A stretch of DNA of 64,000 nucleotides, from NCBI RefSeq assembly GCF_000787575.1, contig NW_012236527.1:930001-994000 (forward strand), read 5' to 3'. Positions 21,330 through 33,332 of this stretch are shown piece by piece. Numbering within the stretch: position 1 is the first letter of the stretch; each line of letters begins with the position of its first letter. A program made the translations under genes and the position numbers. The notes below the pieces were generated by a model. That model searched no databases. It saw nothing but the letters and a program-made list of their open reading frames with translations, and was not told the DNA's origin. This DNA comes from Acytostelium subglobosum LB1. Lineage: Eukaryota; Evosea; Eumycetozoa; Acytosteliales; Acytosteliaceae.

Positions 21330-21822
21330 AGTCAATATGTTCTCCAACATTCAACAACGTCAACAACAATACACACAGTAGTGGTAGTAGCAGTAGCAGT
21401 AGCAATAGCAATAACATACACAAGCAACAGGCCTCTTCTTCTTCCTCTCCATCTCCATCTCCATCTCCACTCCTCCCTCCTCTCCTTCTCTTATTCCATT
21501 CTCTCTTCTCTCTATCCCTATACTCTATCAATCAACAGACGTCGGCAACAGCAACATGAATGGACACATTATCAACAACATTCATATCTGTACTGAGCAA
21601 TAACCAACCTCATAAATAAACTCAATCACATCTCTCCATCCATCACAATGTCCTGTCCATCATTCATTCAATGTCATTGATTCACTGTTTTCATAAAGTT
21701 TGAACTCACTCTGATGTCACACACTTTCATCACTCGGTTTTCGACAGTGACTTGCTACTCATTCAATCAATCAACCAATCAATCAATCAATCGTATAGAT
21801 ATATACTAACACATCGACAACA
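21330..21822. other. Intergenic region downstream of atg3
   Basis: Contains a pyrimidine-rich run (CTTCTTCC/CCATCT repeats, 21425-21520) and (AATC)n just before the next gene. No coding potential supported. Confidence 0.5.
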
Positions 21823-22872
21823 ATGTCAATATATTGCTGCAAAGTGTGTAGCAATCAACTGTTCAAGGCAAGTGCCATTGTACAGTCATCTGAGTTGTCA
21901 GATAACACTGCCTACAAGTTCTTTGATTCGCTCATCGTCGACAGCTGTACATTCACAGAGGAGCACTCCTTTGGTATGATCACAGTGACCATCACATGTA
22001 AAGGAGTATGTAATAGTAGTCGTACATCATTCATTCATTCATTCATTCATTCATTCATTCATTCACTTACTTATTGATCACAACAACAACAATAGTGCTA
22101 TGAAGCAATTGGAGAGACTACAACAAGTGATGGAAAGGAGATATTCTCAGTGATGACTAGCGCGATAAAGGAGGTTGATGATGTAGATGTGGATAAATAC
22201 GAAACTACATCTACCTATATCCTATCACAACAGATAGATGAACAACTTAGAGAGAGATATAGAAAGGTGTTCAATGTGCAGCCAGAGGAGGACAACGCCG
22301 CCAAAGTACAATCACCATCAACACAAGATAATAAGGCCGATCCCAACAACCCAGCAGCAGCAGCAGCAGCATCAGCATCATCTCAGAAGAAACGACCAAC
22401 ACCACAACAAATACAACTTATGCGCAAGGCTGCGATGGCAAGAAGAGGTGCTCGCGGAGGCTCCCGTGGAGGAGCTCCAGGAGCACCCCCCGTAGAGCGT
22501 GATGGTGCTCCATCAGACCGCGATGGTACTATTGTATCCCGAGGCCGTGGTGGACGTGGAGGCCGTGGTGGTAGAGGTCGCGGAGGCTCTCGTGGTGGCC
22601 GTGGCGGAGCCCCTCGTGGAGGCGCCCCTCGTGGACGTGGTGGAGCACCCCGTGGCGGAGCTCGTGGTGGACAACAAATACAGCAGGCAGCTGCTCCACA
22701 AAGAAGACCAAAGAAGAGTGCGTCTTCATCGTCCAAGGATAACCTAGAGGCGACCATTCGCAAATATGTCAGCATCGACCTCCTCTTTGCCGGCTTCATC
22801 AGCTTCATTTCGCTCAGATTCGTTGGTACTGCCGTCTACAAGACGCTCAGGACGCTCAGGTACATCAGGTGA
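21823..22872 (+). CDS. Zinc-binding (Mis18/Yippee/CULT-like) protein with RGG-box region
   Basis: Exons 21823-22005 and 22096-22872 give 319 aa. The N-terminal ~100 residues have paired CxxC motifs (CKVC near 8-11 and CKGC near 59-62) with a beta-rich span ending EAIGET, like the beta-tent folds of Mis18, Yippee and CULT proteins. The middle is helical and charged (QQIDEQLRERYRKVF), then Ala/Gln-rich, then ~20 RGG/RGGAP repeats (about residues 160-245) typical of RNA binding. The C-terminus is unexpectedly hydrophobic. A GTGAGC at the stop codon could be a donor giving a slightly different end. Function unknown; the Mis18-like reading is from spacing and context, not a search. Confidence 0.7.
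22028..22065. repeat. (ATTC)n microsatellite inside an intron
   Basis: About nine tandem ATTC units within the 90-nt intron 22006-22095. Confidence 0.9.
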
Positions 22873-22959
22873 GCGCACAGTCATTGATCATGCGTTGTTG
22901 GTAGTACAACTATTAAACGATAATATATTTTATACATTAAGGAATGATTGACCAATTAA

Positions 22960-24315
22960 TCAATCTTTCTTCTTGTTCTTGTCTTGTTGTTGTTGCTCCA
23001 ACGAGTATCGCCATCCACGGGGATTCAACACCATCCTGTCCAGACGCCAGCCTGCCGACTTTAACAGCTGCTTAAACTGGTGATCCTTGATGATTGTGGC
23101 CAGTCGATTCGACTCCAGATCGCCAAGATTGGCACTATTGACAGCTGCCAGGCCTAGGAAGTAGGCCTCTATGATGTCCTTTGGCTTGGCCAACTCGGAC
23201 AATGCGATGAATACATGTCTGTGACTATCATTGAAGTTGGCCCATATCCTGTAATGATCATTGCCATAGTTTGGAAGATTGATCAACTCGTTGCTCCAAC
23301 GTTTCTTGTGTTCAATGACGTTGGCCAGTGAGCATCCGAGTTCAATGGGGGCATCCCTTGTGCGCAACAATACGTTCTCCTTGGCACCAATCTGGTTGGG
23401 CGAAGAGATTGCGCCATTCTTGTTTATAAAGTCGCGGTGGATGAGATGGGCACGGTAGCGATTGATTGATGATAGTCTGATGTTGGACACAGCACGGTAA
23501 TTGCAAAGGATGTGTAGCATTGTGAACAATAAGAACGCTGCCCATGTGATCAGTGTCGCAAAGGAGTCGTTGCCATCAGGGATCGATGAGGAGAGAAGTG
23601 CACCAAGCATCATGCCGATAAGTGCTGTGGCTGTCTCTTGTGAGCCGTCCTTTGCCGACACGTCTGCAAGGTTGTCGCGCTTGGCAAAGTGTTGTGTGAG
23701 ACTGGCCTTGGTGCAACCACCGGCCACGCCACATAGAGACTTGCATACAAGGCCCGCACAGGATAGGGGCAGGAAGAGCGTGGGCGAGAGCGGAGACAGC
23801 ATCTCCAGGGTCATTCCAGCGTCGTTGAGTATGTCTGCGGCGAATCGCCATGTCTTGGCATTGCAGTCCAGCTCGGTTCCCTTTTGCCATGCGAACCAAA
23901 TACGTCCAATCATGCCAGCGCCATCTCTTATGACCCATTGTAGGGCAGCGGATGACACGGTAGCGGTAGCATTGCCAACACCATAGCCGCGTAGGATTGC
24001 GCGTGTTGACAGCACACCAGTGAGCGAGGAGCAGAGTGCCTGCATCGTATCCCAGAATTGATAGGCAAAGTAGTCTTCGGTGACACTGTCCGGGTAGCCC
24101 GATGGCATGAACATTGACTGCAACAACTCCATCAATGAGCTATGCTTCCTTGACTGTTGATTCAGCGACAGACAATCTGCATAGTCGCCATCAGTGGCGA
24201 CCAAATACTTGTTGATGATAACATCACTTTCATATCTCTCTGTTAAATGATTGAATGCCTGTTCCAATGTGGCCTTCTTATTATCTCTTTGTTGTTGTAT
24301 TTGTTGTTTGTACAT
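22960..24315 (-). CDS. RUS1/DUF647 family protein (root UV-B sensitive, C16orf58-like)
   Basis: A single exon of 451 aa. The family signature is clear: MFMPSGYPDSVTEDYF, AYQFWDTMQALCSSLTG and LQWVIRDGAGMIGRIWFAW, followed by several weakly hydrophobic helices and NYRAVSNIRLSSINRYRA. In plants RUS proteins act in vitamin B6/UV-B responses and auxin transport; the function in amoebae is not known. The N-terminus is Gln/Lys-rich with no clear signal. The C-terminus ends in a Gln run and Lys/Asp residues. The gene is convergent with the RGG gene (87 bp apart). Confidence 0.9.
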   Translation of the reverse strand: MYKQQIQQQRDNKKATLEQAFNHLTERYESDVIINKYLVATDGDYADCLSLNQQSRKHSSLMELLQSMFMPSGYPDSVTEDYFAYQFWDTMQALCSSLTGVLSTRAILRGYGVGNATATVSSAALQWVIRDGAGMIGRIWFAWQKGTELDCNAKTWRFAADILNDAGMTLEMLSPLSPTLFLPLSCAGLVCKSLCGVAGGCTKASLTQHFAKRDNLADVSAKDGSQETATALIGMMLGALLSSSIPDGNDSFATLITWAAFLLFTMLHILCNYRAVSNIRLSSINRYRAHLIHRDFINKNGAISSPNQIGAKENVLLRTRDAPIELGCSLANVIEHKKRWSNELINLPNYGNDHYRIWANFNDSHRHVFIALSELAKPKDIIEAYFLGLAAVNSANLGDLESNRLATIIKDHQFKQLLKSAGWRLDRMVLNPRGWRYSLEQQQQDKNKKKD

Positions 24316-24558
24316 GTTTGAGTGAATGATGAGTAGAGGGTGAACTTCACACTAATACATCTTTGTTGGATCAGAATGAACCTACCCATAAAAGGTAATA
24401 ATAAATACACATAATGTGTTGTCTTTATTTGTTCGAAAACAAGGTTGTTGTTGTCACAACCATAATATATATATAGATAGACATACAGATAGACAGACAG
24501 ATAAACAAACATTGAATAGAGTTATAACCTAGTCTTTACCTTGACAACTTCCAATTGT

Positions 24559-26906
24559 TTAGGTACTTCCTTCATACATTGGGTTGTTACCAGAGGCTGG
24601 GTTCTGAGTGTAGAGTGGGTTGCTGTTGAGCGAGGTGACCTTGTTCTCACGAGAGTTCTTCCAATAGTCATATCCCTTCTTTCCACCGAACACAGCAATG
24701 GCAGCGGCGACGGCAGCGGCCACAACAATACCAGCAATCACACCGGTGGAGATGACAGCAGCCTTGTTACAGCCGAATGGCAATGGTGAGTAGTCGTGGA
24801 ACTCGCACTTCTGTGTCTCGTTGTTGCAGACACCGTATTGGCAATCAGGGTTGGATGGAATACAGGTCTTGGCAAAGGTGATACATCCGAGACGCGGATC
24901 ACAGAGGACATCTTGACAGAAGTCTGTTGGCTGAGTGCATGTCCTGTTGGCGAGACCACATCCACCTGTAGTTGAACAGATACCAACTTGGCAGAAACCG
25001 AGGTCTGGACACACGGTGGCGTTGTGAGCACATCCATCCAATGGATCACAAGTGTCATCAGTGCAAGGGTTGCCATCATCACAAGAGGTTGGAAGGTACG
25101 AGCATGTGCCATTAGTGCATACTCCAATGTTGCAGACATTGCCATTGTTGCATTGGGAGGCAGTGTCAGTGCAGCCACCTGCAGCCTTGGAGCATGTCTG
25201 GCATCCACTGCAAGACTTTGGTGTGTGGCTGATCACTCCAGTCACTGGATCACAAGTGTCATCAGTGCATGGATCGTTGTCGTTGGTGTCAACGTCGGTG
25301 TAGGCACACTTGCCAGATTTGGTGTCACAGTTGGCAACCTTGCACTTTGGTGTCTTGGTTGGATCACAACATCCACACTCAGTGCTGTTGAGCAACTTGG
25401 TCTGGCATCCTGCACTTGCATCACAGGAGTAGATTGTGCATGGTGCTGGTCCAGCCTGTGGGATACAGGTCTTTGGCTTGCTGATACATCCTTTGGTATT
25501 GTCACATGAGTAGTCAGTGCAGATTGGGTCGGTACCATTGCAGTTCACTGGAGTGGTGTCACAGTTCTGGGTCTTTGGGTTGCAGACAACGGTTGTGCAG
25601 GCGTCTGGAGCAACACATTTGGGCCTGTACTGGCAACCTCCGAGCGAGACGTCACACTTGTCCAACACCTTGCAGTTGAGAGCTGGACAGGTCTTGTCTG
25701 AGGTCTTCTTGCAAGTACCACCAACACAACCATAGTTGTAGCAAGTGCTGTTCTGAGTGCAAGTCATTGGAGTATGGGTGCAGAATGTCTTCCAGTTGGA
25801 CGAGGTAATACCTGGAGTCTTAACGGATGGACACTTGTCAATGGTGCATGGATCGCGGTCGTTACAATGGGAGGCAGCGTTACAACATGAAGTTCCATCA
25901 CCGTTGCAGACACCGCAGTAGTCAATGTAAAGACACTTGACAGCAAGGTTGGTGTCAATCCTTATTGTGGAGGTGGAGGTATGTCTCTCACAATAGTAGA
26001 AGTCAAAGGCATATGTGTTACCCTATTAGTTGATAGAGGTTTGTCAATATTTGATTGATTGATCAATAAGGTTAGAAACTTACAGGAGTTAGGTCAAGAT
26101 CCCTAAGAGTGATGTTCTGAGATTCGGCAGCATGGATACCACCAAGGTCGACAACAAGCTTGTTGTCAATGAACACCCAAACATCATCATCACCTCTGAA
26201 GTTGAATACCTCGTTTCCCTAAATAATTGATTGAAATATTAATGGTTAGTATGACTCGTCGAACAATCACAAATATTGCAATGAATGAATGGAAAATACA
26301 TACGACGAATGTGAAGTATGAGTTCATCTTCATACAGAAATGGAAGTTGTGATATTCTCCATTTCTATCGGTCCATCGTTGATAGTCTGAATTCTCATCG
26401 AATCCCTTATAGTCCAATGGGAAGAACACTTGGTTATCGACTTGGTAGATACCAGATGAACCGGACTGGGTGAAGGTGAGGTTGTAGTTCACAAACTCGG
26501 TGATACCTGGCTCGTTGGTAAAGAAGTAGGCAAACTTGGAGCGATCGACAATGAGAGCGTTAGGAGAGACGAATTTGTTCAAGGTTGGGATCTTGGTGAT
26601 AGGGTTCAAATTCTCATTCACAATCTCATAGGTCAGTCCACCATAGACGGAAATATCCGGTTCAAAGTTTGAATTATAATCAGGATACTGATCAAACATT
26701 GACACCGAGATGGTGAATGATTCTATATTTGTTTGAATTAAATTAAAGAATAAAAGAATAATTGATTATGTTAGGATTTTATTATTTGATACATCCTCGA
26801 GGATATATGGATGGATTGATGGATACATACTTGGACGTTGTCCTTGGACTTTGAATAAAATGCCAAGTAATAAAATACATAAAGTTAATGATTTAATATT
26901 ATACAT
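24559..26906 (-). CDS. PSI-factor-like type I membrane protein (PA14/fibro-slime + CTDC repeats), copy 1
   Basis: Exons 26906-26831, 26722-26304, 26218-26084 and 26022-24559 give 697 aa. Layout: signal peptide ([17 protein letters not shown]); PA14/fibro-slime domain at ~40-215 ([43 protein letters not shown]); Cys-rich repeats of the Dictyostelium CTDC type ([21 protein letters not shown]); TM helix ~631-657; and a cytoplasmic tail with NPLY and NPMY. Relatives in D. discoideum include prespore-cell-inducing factor (psiA family), which suggests cell-cell signalling or adhesion during development. It is the first of four tandem copies. All splice phases are consistent. Confidence 0.9.
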
Positions 26907-27733
26907 TGTGGTTGTTATTATTTTTATGATTGAATATAACTATAATTATAACAAGAATAGGAGGAAGAAAAGTTTAAGTTTATAATGACTTTAAGGTTAC
27001 CTATTAAACAGTTACCAATCAACAACGACACAACAACAAACAAAACATAATCTCGATATTATCCATCGGCTATTCCAGGTGAATGCCACCTAAGTGGAGT
27101 TTGACGGTGATAATCACCTGGGTGGAATGAAGGAAAGAAAGAAGTGAGCCACATCACCACCATTCGTTTAATGAATGATCATCCATGTATCCTATTAACC
27201 AATTGGGGCAATGTCAAACCCACTTTAGAATGATTACAAGGACTAACTTGAAGGAGGGAGTGGATCATTCATTTAAACTGAGTCTATCGACAATGGTCCA
27301 AGTGAACCACATCGATCGAAACTCGCGTTCCTGTCCAGAAAGTGCCGAAATACTAAGCTTTGATTAATCCACAACTCGCATGTCGTCCTCAAGATGCAAG
27401 TATTCTCGGCAACTGGTCAACCCTTGAGATCTCCCTCGGGTCAATCCCCCCTTTTTCGGAAGAAGGCCTCCAAAATGCACTTCGTTTGCAGGATGATGTA
27501 TTGGTTTATTCATCCAACATGGTCATCCTCCTCAACAACAGGATATCTATGTTTAGCCAAACAGATTATTTGTAAGTCGGCAATAATCATAATAATATGG
27601 CAATTAATGATGCAACACAGATAGATAGATAATTATTATTATTAATGGAATTTATATTTAGAAATAAATACGTTTGGAAGGAAGTATGTCTTCTTTGCTT
27701 GTTCGACATTCGCACATTCTCTCTCACAACTAC
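26907..27733. other. Intergenic region between PSI-like copies 1 and 2
   Basis: AT-rich promoter side of copy 1, then mixed sequence with an imperfect inverted repeat near 27075-27125 (CAGGTG...CACCTG). Short ORFs here are not convincing. Confidence 0.5.
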
Positions 27734-30099
27734 TTAGTTACTGGCGTACATTGGATTGTTGCCAGAGGCTGGGTTCTCGGTATAGAGTGGGTTGCTGTTG
27801 AGTGAGGCGATCTTGTTCTCACGAGAGTTCTTCCAATAGTCATATCCCTTCTTGCCTCCAAAGACCATGATGGCCAGAGCGACTGCACCAGCAACAACGA
27901 TACCAGCAATCACACCGGTGGTGATCACTGCAGCCTTGTTACAACCGAATGGCAATGGTGAGTAGTCGTGGAACTCACACTTTTGAGTGCCATTGTTGCA
28001 GACACCGTATTGGCAGTCAGGGTTGGATGGAATACAGGTCTTGGCAAAGGTGATACATCCGAGACGGGCATCACACATCACATCTTGACAGAAGTCTGTT
28101 GGCTGAGTGCATGTCCTGTTGGCGAGACCACATCCTCCTGTTGTTGAACAGACACCAATCTGACATAGGCCGAGGTCTGGGCATGTCGTGGCGGTGTGTG
28201 CACATCCATCCAATGGATCGCAGCTGTCATCAGTGCAAGGGTTGCCATCATTACATGTGTTGGGGACGAATGAACATGTGCCATTGGTGCATACTCCAAT
28301 GTTGCAGACGTTTCCATTGTTGCATTGAGTGGCCGTGTCGGTGCAACCACCTGCAGACTTGGTGCATGTTTGACATCCACTGCAAGACTTTGGTGTGTGA
28401 CTGATCACTCCAGTGGTTGCGTCACAAGTGTCAACAGTGCATGGATCATTGTCGTTGGTGTCAACGTCGGTGTAGACACATTTACCAGTCTTAGTATCCA
28501 CATGTTGCAACCTTGCACTTGGGTGTGTTGTTTGGATCACAACATCCACACTCAGTGCTGTTGAGCAACTTGGTCTGGCATCCCTTTCCGGCAGCACAAG
28601 AGTAGGTCGTGCATGGAGCTGGACCAGTCTGTGGGATACATGTCTTTGGCTTGCTGATACATCCTTTGATCTTGTCACATGAGTAGTCAGTGCAGAATAG
28701 ATCGGTACCATTGCAGTTCACTGGGGTAGAGTCACAGTTCTGGCTGGTTGGGTTGCAGACAACTTTAGTGCAAGCATCTGGAGCAACACACTTGGGCTTG
28801 TATTGACAACCTCCAAGAGTGACATCACACTTGTCCAACACCTTGCAGTTCAAAGCAGGGCAAGTCTTCTCTGAGGTCTTCTGGCAAGTACCACCAACAC
28901 AACCAATGTTAAAGCATGTGTTGTTCTGAGCGCAAGTCATTGGAGTATGGGTGCAGAATGACTTCCAATTGGATGGAGTGATGCCTGGTGTTGTAACAGG
29001 TGGACACTTGTCAATTGTACATGGATCATTGTCATTGCAATGAGCTGGGGCGTTACAGCATGAAGAACCATCACCATTACAGATTCCACAGTAGTCTATG
29101 AACAGACACTTCACAGCAAGGTTTGTTTGGATACTAATGGTAGAGGCATCGGTATGTCTCTCACAATAGTATAAATCAAAGGCATAAGTGTTACCCTAAA
29201 GTATTTGATTGTCAGTTAGTATTTGTTGTTGTGATAGAGGTTGAATGAGAATGAACAATGTTTTGTTGTTGAATGAACAACAATGTTATGCGTGTGAATA
29301 GATGTGTTCCAAGAAATACATACAGGAGTAAGACCAAGATCCTTGACAGTTACATTCTTGGCGGCGGCTGGATGAGTACTGCCCAGATCCACAGCCATCT
29401 TGTTGTCGATGTACACCCACACATCATCATCTCCTCTGAAGTTGAACACTTCATTTCCCTAATTAGGACGAACAGATTGATGTACACAATGTGTTAGTGA
29501 ATGATGTTGTCAATGAAGTGATGAATGATTAGCAATACATACAACAAAGGTGAAGTATGAGTTCATCTTCATGCAGAAATGGAAGTTGTGATAGTTGCCA
29601 AAGCCATCTCTGTAGACACGCTTGGCGGGATCAACGTCGAATCCTTTGTAGTCAAATGGGAAGAACACTTGGTTGTCAATGCCGTAGATACCAGTATTAC
29701 CAACTTGGTTGAAGGTCAGGTCATAGCTCATAAAGTCAGTGATGCCAGGTTGATTGACAAAGAAGTAGGCAAACTTGGCGGTATCTACAATCACACCAGC
29801 CTTAAGGTCGGCTGTTGGACTAAGTACAGGGATCTTGGTAATTGGATCCAAGTTTGGAGTCACAATACCAAGCACAGGAAGTCCACTGTTACCAGTGAGG
29901 TCAGCCTCAAAGTTTGGATTGAAGGCAGGGTATTGATCAAACAGTGATACAGAGATGGTGAATGAGGCTAGAGATAAATAAAGTGTAAGTATATTTGATT
30001 ATATTTTAAGTTTGATTGTTACATACGTGGACGTTGTCCTTGGACATTGAAAACAATGCCAAACATTAGAATACATAATAGGACTTGGTATTGTTCCAT
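27734..30099 (-). CDS. PSI-factor-like type I membrane protein, copy 2 (apparent frameshift)
   Basis: Exons 30099-30027, 29967-29543, 29458-29324 and 29195-27734. Same layout as copy 1: signal peptide ending NVQGQRP, PA14/fibro-slime domain, CTDC-type Cys repeats, TM helix, and tail [19 protein letters not shown]. In the last exon the frame breaks at about 28498-28499, in the CKVATC/DTKTGKC repeat: one extra C on the plus strand relative to the paralogues. The frame on each side is otherwise fully open, so this is either a recent null allele or a sequencing error. Without the extra base the product would be about 697 aa. Intron number and positions equal those of copies 1 and 3. Confidence 0.8.
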
Positions 30100-30936
30100 T
30101 TTATTATTACTTTATAAATAAATAGTTATTATTATTATTATGGATACTAATAATAGGAGAAGTGTAGAATGAATGATGAAGTTGAATGGATTGAGATGGT
30201 TCGATCATGATGTTGATTGACACGGTATGTCTTTAACCAACGAGATGAAGATTGATTGCCACAACATTGTGGTGTAGTTGCTTATGGAAATGATGAGGAA
30301 CACGTAGTTTGGTTAAAGTAATCTAAAGAGAGATAGTGAATCTTACGTTCTAAATAATATTAATTTAATTGATATTATTAAGATTCTTTATCACATATCC
30401 GATCGACAGACATGAATCTTGTCTCTTTCTCTCCACCAATAACACCTTTGCTTGATGTCCAGGACAAACAACCACACTACCACAAGATCACTGATCACAC
30501 TCATTGATGACCCGAACTATGAAGGTTTGGGGGTGGACTGGTCCATCAAATCTTGCTCGTAAAATTAATAAAAGATATTATTTTGATCATGATCTTCCCC
30601 ATTAATGGGCGTAAGATATTGATAATTTGGCAAGAGATACATATAACCATAGTGCAAATGTTAATGAAGTTATCTTATCTTGTCCATGCCCATGTCAGTG
30701 TCAGTGTCCTTGTCCCTGTCCAAGCCCAAGGTACATCTAGAAGTATCTCATTCATTGATGATCTTCAAGTTGATTATACAGATAATACATAATAATAATG
30801 TTTATTTAAATAAATACATAGTGGATGGTGGCGTTGTCGATCGGACATGGACATGGATGGATAGACTTCGAAGTCATACCAGAACAAAAAAAAGCGGGAC
30901 GTCCAATGAATGAATGACCTTAGGTAGTACTAGGTC
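30100..30936. other. Intergenic region between PSI-like copies 2 and 3
   Basis: AT-rich near copy 2, then mixed composition. No gene or RNA supported. Confidence 0.5.
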
Positions 30937-33332
30937 TTAGTTGTTGCCGTACATTGGATTGTTGCCAGAGGCTGGGTTCTGAGTGTAGAGTGGGTTGCTG
31001 TTGAGTGAGGCGATCTTGTGGTCACGGGAGTTCTTCCAGTAGTCGTAACCCTTCTTGCCTCCAAAGATCATGATGGCAAGAGCGACGGCACCGGCAACAA
31101 CGATAGCAGCAATCACACCAGTTGAGATCACAGCAGCCTTGTTACAACCGAATGGCAGTGGAGAGTAGTCGTGGAACTCACACTTCTGAGTGCCATTGTT
31201 GCAGACACCATATTGGCAGTCAGGGTTGGATGGCACACAGGTCTTGGCAAAGGTGATACATCCGAGACGCGGATCACAGAGGACATCTTGACAGAAGTCT
31301 GTTGGTTGAGTGCATGTCCTGTTGGTGAGGCCACATCCACCTGTTGTTGAACAGGCACCAATCTGACAGAGACCGAGGTCTGGGCATGTCGTGGCGGTGT
31401 GAGCACATCCATTCAAAGGATCACAGCTGTCATCAGTGCAAGGGTTGCCATCATCACATGTGTTGGGGACGTATGAGCATGTGCCATTGGTGCACACTCC
31501 AACATTGCAGACGTTTCCATTGTTGCATTGAGTGGCAGTGTCGGTGCAGCCACCAGCAGCCTGGGTACATGTCTGGCATCCACTGCACTTGACTGGTGTG
31601 TGACTGATCACTCCAGTGGTTGCGTCACAAGTGTCAACAGTGCAAGGGTTTCCATCATCAGTGTTGACGTTGGAGTAGACACAGGTGCCGGTCTTGGTGT
31701 CACATGTTGCAACCTTGCACTTTGGTGTCTTGGTTGGGTCACAGCAGCCACATTCAGTGCTGTTGAGCAACTTGGTCTGACATCCAACGCCGGCAGCACA
31801 GGAGTAGACAGTGCATGGAGCGGCACCAGTCTGTGGGATACATGTCTTTGGATTGCTGATACATCCCTTGGTCTTGTCACATGAGTAGTCTGTGCAGAAC
31901 TTGTCTGTACCATTGCAGTTCACTGTAGTGCTGTCACAGTTCTGGGTGGTTGGATTGCAGACAACGTTGGTACAAGCGTCTGGAGCAACACACTTGGGCT
32001 TGTATTGGCAACCTCCGAGCGAGACGTCACACTTGTCCAATGTCTTACAGCTAAGGGCTGGACAGGTCTTGTCTGAGGTCTTCTGGCAAGTACCAGCGAC
32101 GCAACCATAGTTGGTACATGTGTTGTTCTGGCTGCATGTCATTTGTGTGTGGGTGCAGAATGTCTTCCAGTTGGATGAGGTGATACCTGGTGTGGTAACG
32201 GATGGACATTTGTCAATAGTGCATGGATCATTGTCATTACATGAGGCGGCAGCATTGCAACATGATGAACCATCACCATTACAAATTCCACAGTAGTCAG
32301 TTGTCAAACACTTGACAGCAAGGTTGGTATCAATTCTGATAGTTGAGGTGGTAGTATGTCTCTCACAATAGTAGAAGTCAAAGGCATAAGTGTTACCCTA
32401 ATAGTTGATTGATTGATTAATTGTTTGTTTGTTTGATTGATTGAGTGAGTGTTAATAGTTGCCCGAGAATGGTCTGACAGTGTCACGAGCCAAGATTATA
32501 CATACAGCTGTGAGTCCAAGAGTCTTGAGTGTGATGTTCTTGGAGGCGGCAGAGTGGACTCCACCGAGGTCGACTGCAAGCTTGTTGTCAATGAACACCC
32601 AAACATCATCATCACCTCTGAAGTTGAATACCTCATTTCCCTGTTTGATTGATTACATAAGTGATATGAAGTTAGTTCATCATTGTCCAATTGATTGAAT
32701 GGATGGATGGATGATACATACGACGTAGGTGAAGTATGAATTCATCTTCATACAGAAATGGAAGTTGTGGTAGTTTCCATCGCCGTCTTGGTAGATTCTC
32801 TTGGAGGCATCAGTGTCGAATCCCTTATAGTCGAATGGGAAGAACACTTGGTTGTCGACCTGGTAGATACCGGATGAGCCGGACAGGGTGAAGGTGAGGT
32901 CGTAGCTCATAAAGTCTGTGATGCCAGGCTGGTTGGCAAAGAAGTAGGCAAACTTGGGCTTGTTGACAATGAGGCCGTCAACAGTGTCGGCGTTTGGGCT
33001 CAGAGTTGGGATCTTTGTAATTGGGTCCAAGTTGTAGTTTACCAAACCTGGAATAACTCCACTATGTCGGCTGTTATCAGCCTCAAAGTTTGGATTATAT
33101 TCAGGGTATTGATCAAACAATGATACAGAGATGGTGAATGAATCTAATTATGAAGTTTGATTAATTAGTAAATACAATAATTGATTGATGTTGATAGGAA
33201 TGATTCCAAGGTGTGATTGATTGAGTGGAATGATTCCATGGTGTGATTGATTGATTGATACATACTTGGACGCTGTCCATAGACAATACCTAGGAGTAGT
33301 ATACACAATAATAGTGATTTAGTTCGTTCCAT
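30937..33332 (-). CDS. PSI-factor-like type I membrane protein, copy 3
   Basis: Exons 33332-33266, 33143-32722, 32640-32506 and 32397-30937 give 694 aa, intact. Signal peptide ([16 protein letters not shown]), PA14/fibro-slime domain ([21 protein letters not shown]), the C-G-x-C-N-G-D-G-S-S-C-C junction, about a dozen CTDC-type cysteine modules, TM helix ([20 protein letters not shown]) and tail [19 protein letters not shown]. The first intron falls at the same phase-1 point after QRP in every copy. Its C-terminal half is closest to copies 2 and 4, as expected from local duplication or gene conversion. Confidence 0.9.

Noticed and set aside
22028-22065. Regularly repeated units that could suggest a CRISPR-like array
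   Set aside because: Simple tetranucleotide microsatellite inside an intron, no spacers, eukaryotic context.
22870-22942. Extra intron (GTGAGC...TAAG) at the stop codon of the RGG protein
   Set aside because: Splicing would only replace the last residues by a very short end; no evidence to prefer it over the plain TGA.
24384-24391. ACCCATAA resembling the upstream element (DUSE) of dictyostelid small non-coding RNA genes
   Set aside because: No class I RNA core motif or recognisable snRNA/snoRNA follows at the expected distance of about 60 nt, so the match may be chance.
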